DNA from: Lysobacteraceae bacterium
GTDB lineage: Bacteria; Pseudomonadota; Gammaproteobacteria; Xanthomonadales; Xanthomonadaceae
Direction: 5' to 3'
Assembly: GCA_003505795.1 (NCBI GenBank)
Contig: DNXT01000119.1
Span: 1-5,845 of the forward strand
Length of the DNA: 5,845 nucleotides
Made by a program: the position numbers and the translations under genes. The notes beneath the pieces were generated by a model, which was not told where the DNA came from, searched no databases, and saw only the letters and a list, made by a program, of their open reading frames with translations. Positions 1 to 5,671 of the stretch are shown here, piece by piece; within the stretch, counting starts at the first letter, position 1; every line of letters starts with the position of its first letter.

Positions 1-14
1 CGCTCTTCCGATCT
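1..14 (+). other. Illumina TruSeq adapter remnant (assembly artefact)
   Basis: The first 14 bases, CGCTCTTCCGATCT, are identical to the 3' end of the TruSeq read-1 adapter. The leading C separates it from the read-2 adapter, which has T at that place. It sits exactly at the sequence end, where untrimmed adapter is expected. The esterase reading frame happens to run through it without a stop, but these codons should not be taken as protein sequence. Genomic sequence probably starts at base 15. Confidence 0.9.
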
Positions 15-1485
15 CCTGCGCGGCTACGACGATCGCGGCGTGCACGTGTTCAAGGGCATTCCCTATGGCGCCGACACCGCCGGCTGCCGCTTCCAGGCGC
101 CGCGCCCGGAACCCGGTTGGCACGGGGTGCGCGAGGCGCTGCAGCCGGGCCATGCCGCGCCGCAGCCCAGGGCCGGCGCCGAGGCCACCGGCGAGGACTG
201 CCTGTTCCTCAACGTGTGGACGCCGGGCCTGCGCGACGGCGCGCGACGGCCGATCCTGGTCTACATCCATGGCGGCGCCTACAACAACGGCTCCGGCAGC
301 GATCCGCTCTACGACGGCGTCAACCTGTGCCGGCGCGGCGACGTGGTGGTGGTGACCGTCAACCACCGGCTCAACGTGTTCGGCTACCTGTACCTGGCGC
401 AGCTCGGCGATGCCACCTACGCCGACTCCGGCAACGCCGGCCAGCTCGACCTGGTCGCGGCGCTGCGCTGGATCGGCCAGCACGCGCTCGAGTTCGGCGG
501 CGACCCCGGCAACGTCACCCTGTTCGGGCAGTCCGGCGGCGGCGCCAAGATCGCCACGCTGATGGCGATGCCGGCGGCCCGCGGCCTGTTCCACCGGGCG
601 TGGACCATGAGCGGCCAGCAGGTCACCGCCTGCGGCCCGCGTGCGGCCACGCAGCGCGCGCAGATGGTGCTGGAGGCGCTGCGGATCGACCCCGCCCGGC
701 TCGACCGGCTGCGCACGCTGCCGGCCGCGGAACTGCTGCGGGCGGCGCAGATCCGCGATCCGTCGCGGGCGGAGGACGCCTCGCTGTACCTGGGCCCGGT
801 GCTGGACGCGCGCGCCCTGCCGGCGCATCCGTTCTGGCCGGAGGCGCCGGCGCAGTCGCGCGCCATCCCGATGGTGATCGGCAACACCCACGACGAGACC
901 CGTGCCTTCCTCGGCAACGATCCGAAGAACTTCGCCCTGGGCTGGGACGAGCTGCCGGCCCGGCTGCAGGCGCAGCAGTACGTCGACCTGCCGCCGCAGG
1001 TGGTGATCGAGGCGTACCGGCGCCTGTATCCGCAGTACACGCCGTCGGACGTGTTGTTCGCCGCGACCACCGCCGGGCGCTCGTGGCGCGGCGCGGTCGA
1101 TGAGCTGGAAGCGCGCGCGCGCCAGGGCGCGCCGACCTGGGCCTACCAGCTCGACTGGTACGCGCGCGGCGGCGAGGCCGAGCACCTGCGCGCGTTCCAC
1201 ACCCTGGACATCGCGCTGGTGTTCGACAACATCGCCCAGCCCGGCTCGCGCACCGGCACCGGCGCGCCGGCACGGCGGATGGCCGCGACGATGAGCGAGG
1301 CACTGCTGGCGTTCGCGCGCAACGGCGATCCGCGCCATCCCGGCCTGCCGGCGTGGACGCCGTACTCGCTGCCGCGCCGCGAGACGATGCTGTTCGACGA
1401 CAGCAGCCGGATGCAGGACGACCCGCGCGGCGGCGAACGCCGGCTCTACGCGCAGGCGCCGTTCGTGCAGCGCGGGACGTTCTGA
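15..1485 (+). CDS. Type-B carboxylesterase, N-terminally truncated at the contig end
   Basis: Alpha/beta-hydrolase of the carboxylesterase type-B (para-nitrobenzyl esterase/cholinesterase-like) family, which hydrolyses carboxylic esters through an acyl-serine intermediate. The natural substrate cannot be read from sequence. Residues are numbered from the in-frame GTG at base 40. FKGIPYG, the usual N-terminal block, lies at 4-10. Signature 2, EDCLFLNVW, starts at 52. The oxyanion-hole HGGAY starts at 77. Signature 1, FGGDPGNVTLFGQSGG, carries nucleophile Ser165. The acid is Glu286 in HDET, and the catalytic His387 is in FHTLDIALVF. The spacing fits an intact enzyme. The GTG at 40 is unlikely to be the true start: the frame is open upstream to the sequence edge and LRG codons typical of the family precede it, so a signal peptide, if any, is lost. 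About 480 of the usual 500-550 residues remain. The nucleophile elbow is GQSGG rather than the common GESAGG. It is convergent with the DUF885 gene. TGA stop at 1483-1485. Confidence 0.93.
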
Positions 1486-1516
1486 ACGCCGGGATGATTT
1501 CTGCAGGAGGGAATTT

Positions 1517-1555
1517 CTGTGGGAAAGCCTGTCGGGACTGAAGTCCCTCCCACAG
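1517..1555 (-). repeat. REP-like palindromic element 1 (GTGG-headed)
   Basis: Read on the minus strand, the element begins with GTGG, complementary to 1550-1553, followed by the hairpin GGGACT-TC-AGTCCC (bases 1534-1547). Outer arms CTGTGGGA (1517-1524) and TCCCACAG (1548-1555) also pair perfectly, so the whole 39 bases can fold into a two-tier stem. The GTGG/GTAG head followed by an imperfect hairpin is the form of REPs mobilised by RAYT (TnpA-REP, Y1-type) transposases. It lies 31 bases past the esterase stop and could act as a transcription stop or mRNA 3'-end stabiliser; that role is inferred. Confidence 0.8.
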
Positions 1556-1573
1556 CCGCTGCCTTTGCTCTTC

Positions 1574-1601
1574 GTAGGAGCGACTTCAGTCGCGAAGGGG
1601 C
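1574..1601 (+). repeat. REP-like palindromic element 2 (GTAG-headed)
   Basis: GTAGGA is followed by the hairpin GCGACT-TC-AGTCGC (1580-1593) and the tail GAAGGGGC. It faces element 1 head to head across about 20 bases. Compared with element 1, the second stem pair is G-C switched to C-G on both arms, a compensatory change that supports selection on the hairpin. Bases 1576-1601 are perfectly repeated in inverse at 1828-1853. Confidence 0.85.
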
Positions 1602-1775
1602 TTTGCCGCCATCCGATCAACACCGGTCTTCGGTTTTCCCTATCTCCCACCGGGACCTTGCGCCCTTCCCGGAAGAAGACGCCCCGAAAGGACGGATGAG
1701 GGCACGGGCGAAACCTCGACAGCCGGATATTGCACGGCTTCGCCATGCCCTCCCTTCGCCCGGCAAGGAGCCGAG

Positions 1776-1787
1776 GTCGCGAAGGGG
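1776..1787 (+). repeat. REP 3' fragment
   Basis: GTCGCGAAGGGG is identical over 12 bases to the distal stem arm and tail of element 2 (1589-1600). The head and proximal stem arm are missing, so no hairpin can form. It is probably a decayed copy, though at this length in a GC-rich genome chance cannot be excluded. Confidence 0.4.
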
Positions 1788-1827
1788 AAGGGCCTGGTCC
1801 TGTCCGCAAGCTCGCGCTATCGGTAAG

Positions 1828-1855
1828 GCCCCTTCGCGACTGAAGTCGCTCCTGC
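1828..1855 (-). repeat. REP-like palindromic element 3, inverted copy of element 2
   Basis: Bases 1828-1853 are the exact reverse complement of 1576-1601 (26 of 26). Similarity continues past the tail, with GGGGC(T/C)TT(G/A)CCG in both copies. The head on the minus strand reads GCAG instead of GTAG, which may make it less competent as a RAYT substrate. Elements 2 and 3 together bound a segment of about 282 bases. Confidence 0.85.
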
Positions 1856-1939
1856 CAGGGGCGGACCCAGCGCCATCGCTTCCGAGGTCGCGCCTGCGCC
1901 AGCGCATGGCGGGCCATGGCCGCCCGGCGTCGCCGGCGC

Positions 1940-1961
1940 GTGGCGACGCGTCCGTCGCCAC
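1940..1961. terminator. Perfect 9-bp hairpin downstream of the DUF885 gene
   Basis: GTGGCGACG (1940-1948) pairs with CGTCGCCAC (1953-1961) around the tetraloop CGTC. It lies 20 bases beyond the DUF885 stop in the direction of transcription. There is no T-tract on either strand, so it is not a textbook intrinsic terminator. In high-GC genomes such stems may still pause polymerase or protect the mRNA 3' end. The structure is clear; the role is inferred. Confidence 0.4.
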
Positions 1962-1980
1962 TGCCGCCGACGGGGACGGC

Positions 1981-3801
1981 TCAGCGTGGCGCGGCCTGGG
2001 CGATGTAGGCATCCACCTCGCGCTCCAGCAGCGGCAGCGGCACCGTGCCGGTGAGCAGGACGCGGTTGTGGAACTGGCGCGGATCGAAGCGCTCGCCGAG
2101 CGCGGCGCGCGCCTTGTCGCGCAGGCGGATGATCTCCAGCTGGCCGATCTTGTAGGACGTGGCCTGGCCCGGGAACACCACGTAGCGGTCCACTTCCGAC
2201 TGCTCGATGCCGTAGTCGATCGCCTGCTGGCGGGTCCACTTCATCGCATGCAGGCCGGTGTCCACCACCAGCCGGCGCGCGCGGAACAGCTCGGCGTCGA
2301 GCTGGCCGAGCAGGCCTTCCGGATCGCCGTCGTACCAGCCGTTCTCGGCCGCCAGGCGCTCGGCATACAGCGCCCAGCCCTCGCTGAAGGCGGAGATGCC
2401 GCCCAGCGCGCGGGTCTGGCGGAACTTGGGCAGGTCCTTGTTCTCCACCGACAGCGCGATCTGGAAGTGATGGCCCGGCACCGTCTCGTGGTAGACCAGG
2501 GTGCGCAGGCCGAACCGGGTCAGCCGCTCCGGCCGCAGCGGCATCTGGAACACGCCGGGACGCGAGCCGTCCAGCGGCGGCGCGGTGTAGCTCGCCGCCG
2601 CGCTCTTCCAGCGGAACTCCGGGTACGGGCGCGCGACCACCTCGGTCCTGGGCACGATGTCGAACAGCGCCGCCGAGCGGGTCTGCGCGTCGGCCAGCAT
2701 GCGGTCGATGTCGGCCATGAGCGCGCCGCGCCCGGCCGCGTCGTCCGGATAGGCCAGGTCCTTCTCGAGCTTGGCGATGCGCTGCTTGACGATGCCCTCG
2801 CTGCGCCCGATCGACCTGAGGATGCGGTCCATCTCGGCCTCGATCCGCGCCACCTCGCGCAGGCCGGTCTCGTGGATCTGCTGCGCGCTCAGGTCGGTGG
2901 AGGTGAAGCGGCGCAGCTGGTACTGGTAGTACGCCGCGCCGTCGGGCAGGCGCCACGCGCCGGCATCGTCGGTGGCCTGGGCGCGCTGCGCCTCCAGCGT
3001 GGCGATCGCATCGCGCCAGGCCGGATAGACCTGCGAATCGACCAGGCGCGTGGCCTGCGCGACATACTCGCCGCGCCGCGCCGCATCCACGTCCCTGGCG
3101 TCGGCGAGCTTGCTCTCCAGCGTGGTGACCAGCGGGTTCTGCGCGGCCGGCTTGTCGATGAAGCTGCGCATCTGGCCGATCGTCTCGTCGAGGATGAAGC
3201 GCGGCGGCACGATGCCCTTGGCGGCGATGTCGCGCGCGCGCTGCACCGCCTCGCCCATGCGCGCCTGGAACTGGCCGAGCCGGGCCAGGTAGTGGTCGGC
3301 GTCCTGGGCGCTGGCCAGCGGGTGCACCACGGTCATCAGGTTCGGCAGCTGCACGTTGGCGCCGCTCATCTGCTGCAGCGGGAAGTCGAGGTCGGCGAAC
3401 CGGGCGCCGTCGACGATCGCCTGCAGCTGCCACTGCATCAGCTCGGCCGAGACGCGCTCGGTGTCGCTCATCGCGGCGCGGTCGAAGGTCTTGAGCCTGT
3501 CCAGGCCCTGGCGGGCGATCGCCACGCTCTCGGCGTCGAACGCCGCGGTCATCGGCGTCAGCTGCGCATCCAGCTCGGCCTGCTGCGCACCGTCGAAGTA
3601 GCGGCTGGCGGTGGAGGCCGACGGCTGCCGGCGCATCCACGCGTCGGAGAACTCGGCGAAGAACGCGGCGACCGGCGCCGCCGGCGTCGCCGCGGAAGCG
3701 GCGGGCGTTTCGGCGGCGGGCGGGCGATCGCAGCCGGACAGCAGGAGGGTGGACAGGGCAAGGCTGAGGGCAAGCGGTCGGGACACGTAACGCACGGGCA
3801 C
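1981..3801 (-). CDS. DUF885-family putative zinc metallopeptidase, lipoprotein
   Basis: A 606-residue protein of the DUF885 family, thought to be zinc-dependent peptidases, though most members have no known substrate. Residues 1-23 form a lipoprotein signal peptide: Arg residues at 4 and 8, a hydrophobic stretch, then lipobox LSGC with lipidated Cys24. An Ala/Pro-rich linker follows to about residue 44, then the catalytic domain. The family hallmark HETVPGHH lies at 438-445, and the later block AFSEGWALYAERL contains Glu474, a likely further metal ligand. PGQATSYKIG ends at 553, and the C-terminal GTVPLPLLEREVDAYI block is present, so the gene looks complete and near family length. The GTG start at 3801 is chosen because GAGGA lies six bases upstream and the signal peptide begins there; GTG at 3795 or 3786 would lack this spacing. 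Asp25 at position +2 after Cys is the inner-membrane retention signal in E. coli and may place the protein on the periplasmic face of the inner membrane. Confidence 0.9.
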   Translation of the reverse strand: MPVRYVSRPLALSLALSTLLLSGCDRPPAAETPAASAATPAAPVAAFFAEFSDAWMRRQPSASTASRYFDGAQQAELDAQLTPMTAAFDAESVAIARQGLDRLKTFDRAAMSDTERVSAELMQWQLQAIVDGARFADLDFPLQQMSGANVQLPNLMTVVHPLASAQDADHYLARLGQFQARMGEAVQRARDIAAKGIVPPRFILDETIGQMRSFIDKPAAQNPLVTTLESKLADARDVDAARRGEYVAQATRLVDSQVYPAWRDAIATLEAQRAQATDDAGAWRLPDGAAYYQYQLRRFTSTDLSAQQIHETGLREVARIEAEMDRILRSIGRSEGIVKQRIAKLEKDLAYPDDAAGRGALMADIDRMLADAQTRSAALFDIVPRTEVVARPYPEFRWKSAAASYTAPPLDGSRPGVFQMPLRPERLTRFGLRTLVYHETVPGHHFQIALSVENKDLPKFRQTRALGGISAFSEGWALYAERLAAENGWYDGDPEGLLGQLDAELFRARRLVVDTGLHAMKWTRQQAIDYGIEQSEVDRYVVFPGQATSYKIGQLEIIRLRDKARAALGERFDPRQFHNRVLLTGTVPLPLLEREVDAYIAQAAPR

Positions 3802-3872
3802 GGCGATTCCTCGGAGCGGGGTGGGTCCGCCGATAGTACAAAGCCCGCGCGCCGCGCGTAGCGCCTGCGCGA
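3802..3872 (-). promoter_or_regulatory. Gap between the PepSY operon and the DUF885 gene: weak hairpin and possible -10
   Basis: In the minus direction, the PepSY stop is followed by a short hairpin CGCGC-GGC-GCGCG (3858 to 3846) and then GGGCTTTG, a poor terminator with only three T residues. Just beyond it, TACTAT (3838 to 3833) resembles a sigma-70 -10 box, about 32 bases ahead of the GTG start. I find no good -35 at 16-18 bases upstream. The DUF885 gene could therefore be read through from the operon or have its own weak or activator-dependent promoter. Confidence 0.25.
3808..3812 (-). promoter_or_regulatory. Ribosome binding site deciding the GTG start of the DUF885 gene
   Basis: The minus strand reads GAGGA, then six bases, then GTG at 3801. 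There is no ATG near the lipoprotein signal, and the other in-frame GTG codons at 3795 and 3786 are too far from this site, so it fixes the start. Confidence 0.65.
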
Positions 3873-5402
3873 TCAGCGCGGGGCCAGCGCCCAAACGCTG
3901 TTGGGATCGCCGTGGCGGGCGCGCCGCAAGGTGGCGCGGGCCATCGTCCAGTACGCCCAGGCCAGCGCCAGCGCGCACAGGTCCACCGCCCAGAGCACGC
4001 CGTGCCGCCACGGTGGCACCAGGCCGTCGGTGCCGAACAGGCCCGCCACCGGCACCAGCAGCGTGGCCAGCGCGCACAGCAGCAGCAGTTCGTAGGCGGC
4101 GCGCGCGGTCGGCCGCAGCAGCGCCCACGCCACGCCGAGGCCGAACATCGCGTAGTAGACCAGCTTCTCCTGCCCCGGCGGCAGCAACCGCGCCGCCACG
4201 AACAGCGCCGAGACGCCGGCGATGCAGCCCAGGCAGACGCCGATCGTGAGCCGCGCCATCAGCTGGGTGCGGGCCGGCTGGTCGGGCTGGCGGCGCTTGC
4301 GCCGCGCTTCCACCCACAGCAGGTTGCCGCTGTAGAACAGGAACGCGCCGCCGAGCCCGAGCAGGAAGTACAGCCACTGCAGCGGCGCATGCCCGTAGTT
4401 GCCGAAATGCAGCGCCTGCAGGCCGCGCAACCCGGCCACGCCCGGCGACATCGAACGCGGCTCCAGCACGTTCAGCACCTTGCCGGTGGCCGCTTCCATC
4501 GCCACCGCACCGAGCGTGTTGAGCCGGCGCTGGTCGTTCTCGCCGTACACCTCCACGCGCGCGTTGGCGTCGCTGGCGTCGTGGTAGGACAGGCTGTCGG
4601 CCTGCAGGCCGGGACTGGCGGCATGCGCACGCCGCAGCAGCTCGGCCACCGGCAGCGGCGCGGCCTTCGCGTTGGCCGGCTCGACGTGCGGGGTCAGCTC
4701 GAAATCCGGTTCCAGGATCTGCAGCAGCTTGCCGTCGAACACCAGGTACTGGAACGGCGCCAGCAGGATCAGCCCCAGGCACAGCACCGCGCCGGACCAG
4801 GCGAAGATCACGTGGAACGGCAGCGACAGCATGCCGACCACGTTGTGCGCGTCCTGCCACAGGCGCTTGACGTTGCGGCCCAGCCGCAGCGCGAACAGGT
4901 CCTTCAGGAACGCCGGCGCGTAGAGCACCACGCCGCTGACCAGCGCCAGCCCGTAGAGGATGCAGACCACGCCGAACAGGTAGGTGCCGAAGGTGCGCGG
5001 CAGGCCGGCGGTGAAGTGCAGGTCGTAGAGGAAATCGACGAAGCCGGTGCGCTGCGGCAGCGCCTGCAGCGTTCCGCCGGGATCGAGCTGGAACTGCTCC
5101 ACGGCGCCGTCGGGCCGGTACCAGTACAAGCGCGCCACCGGGCCGTGGTCGCCCGGCAGCACCAGGTAGAACGATTCGGCGGCCTGCGGATGCCGGGCCA
5201 GCACCGCGTCCATCAGCGCCTGCCCGGCCTGCGCGGGCGTCTGCACGGCGGCCGGCGCGGCGGGCTGGCGCTGCCAGTCGCCGAGCTCGTGGGTGAACAC
5301 GGTGATCGCGCCGGCGTAGAACGCGATGAACAACGCCATCCCGGCGACCAGGCCGACCCAGCTATGCAGCGACAGGAAACTGCGCACGGTGGCCGCCTTC
5401 AT
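3873..5402 (-). CDS. PepSY-associated TM-helix protein, probable siderophore-iron reductase
   Basis: A 509-residue polytopic inner-membrane protein of the PepSY_TM family (FpvG/FoxB/PiuB-like). Characterised relatives carry haem and reduce ferric siderophores at the periplasmic face. Predicted helices lie at about 12-36, 139-162, 187-214, 341-363, 384-405, 413-430, 436-456 and 467-487, with soluble PepSY-like segments at about 40-135 and 225-335. Conserved histidines that could bind haem are His13 (LHSWVG), His129 (DLHF), His186 (DAHN), His197 (PFHVIF) and His332 (LHFGNYG). The last four helices, after a basic patch RRKRRQ, extend beyond the four-helix core. The ATG at 5402 is chosen because helix 1 follows at once, GGTGGAG (5417 to 5411) lies eight bases upstream, and the ATG overlaps the preceding stop as ATGA. 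The frame is open upstream to 5594, but that extension is Ala/Arg-rich shadow sequence. The exact substrate cannot be told. Confidence 0.88.
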   Translation of the reverse strand: MKAATVRSFLSLHSWVGLVAGMALFIAFYAGAITVFTHELGDWQRQPAAPAAVQTPAQAGQALMDAVLARHPQAAESFYLVLPGDHGPVARLYWYRPDGAVEQFQLDPGGTLQALPQRTGFVDFLYDLHFTAGLPRTFGTYLFGVVCILYGLALVSGVVLYAPAFLKDLFALRLGRNVKRLWQDAHNVVGMLSLPFHVIFAWSGAVLCLGLILLAPFQYLVFDGKLLQILEPDFELTPHVEPANAKAAPLPVAELLRRAHAASPGLQADSLSYHDASDANARVEVYGENDQRRLNTLGAVAMEAATGKVLNVLEPRSMSPGVAGLRGLQALHFGNYGHAPLQWLYFLLGLGGAFLFYSGNLLWVEARRKRRQPDQPARTQLMARLTIGVCLGCIAGVSALFVAARLLPPGQEKLVYYAMFGLGVAWALLRPTARAAYELLLLCALATLLVPVAGLFGTDGLVPPWRHGVLWAVDLCALALAWAYWTMARATLRRARHGDPNSVWALAPR

Positions 5403-5671
5403 GCCGGCAGCTCCACCCAGCCCAGCGCCTTGACCGCGTACAGCGCGGCGAAGCACAGCAGCGTCGCGCCGCCCAGCCACAGCCACGCGCGCAGGCCGCT
5501 GCGGCAGGCGAAGGCCCAGGCCATCGCCCCGATCCAGACCGGGAACGACAGCAGCAGCCACGGCAGCGTGTGCAGCTGCAGCGGGCCGGGCCACAGCAGC
5601 ACGACCAGGCCGACCAGGCCGGTGGACAGCGGCAGTCCCAGCAGTGCGGCGGCGAACGACTTACCCCACAT
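5399..5671 (-). CDS. Small inner-membrane protein, DUF3649-like iron-uptake accessory
   Basis: A 90-residue, very hydrophobic protein with about three membrane helices (6-27, 36-55, 62-83). The stretch LLSFPVWIGAMAWAFACRSGLRAWLWL resembles the LSF...WAFAxRSxxRAW core of DUF3649 proteins, which are commonly encoded beside PepSY_TM reductases and TonB-dependent receptors. FpvH of Pseudomonas is a functional analogue to consider. I assign the family from memory of the pattern, not from a search. The start is ATG 5671 (MWGKSF), with GGGAG (5683 to 5679) seven bases upstream. The frame remains open to the window end, but that extension is Arg/Cys/Ser-rich and shadows the preceding gene. The start overlaps the previous stop by 11 bases, and the TGA overlaps the next ATG, so the three genes are probably translationally coupled. 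Confidence 0.75.
   Translation of the reverse strand: MWGKSFAAALLGLPLSTGLVGLVVLLWPGPLQLHTLPWLLLSFPVWIGAMAWAFACRSGLRAWLWLGGATLLCFAALYAVKALGWVELPA

Larger units (their letters stand above)
1486..1980. other. Gene-free convergent intergenic region rich in REP-like repeats
   Basis: These 495 bases separate the stop codons of the esterase and the DUF885 gene. I see no credible gene. The frames open here translate the repeats themselves (RSDFSREGALP-like peptides on both strands) and lack any family signature. The contents are three REP hairpins, a REP tail fragment at 1776-1787, a repeat-like segment at about 1621-1770, an 11-base direct repeat CCGAGGTCGCG at 1771-1781 and 1882-1892, and a 9-bp hairpin near the DUF885 stop. 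Base composition over 1621-1740 is less GC-rich than in the flanking genes. Confidence 0.8.

Noticed and set aside
1908..1924. GGCGG...CCGCC with the palindrome GGCCATGGCC inside
   Set aside because: It is short and expected by chance at this GC content. No second copy or regulatory context was seen.
1617..2012. A 131-residue minus-strand open frame in the intergenic region
   Set aside because: It contains the RSDFSREGALP peptide produced whenever this REP is translated, and it has no good ribosome site or domain.
1519..3861. A 780-residue plus-strand open frame running opposite the DUF885 gene
   Set aside because: It is a codon-bias shadow of the real minus-strand gene. It is rich in Arg, His, Gly and Leu, has no family signature, and its first part translates the REP elements.
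1981..4860. An N-terminal extension of the DUF885 gene into the PepSY gene (959 residues)
   Set aside because: The added 353 residues are Ala/Arg/Gly-rich shadow sequence of the PepSY gene in another frame. The lipoprotein signal and the ribosome site fix the start at 3801.
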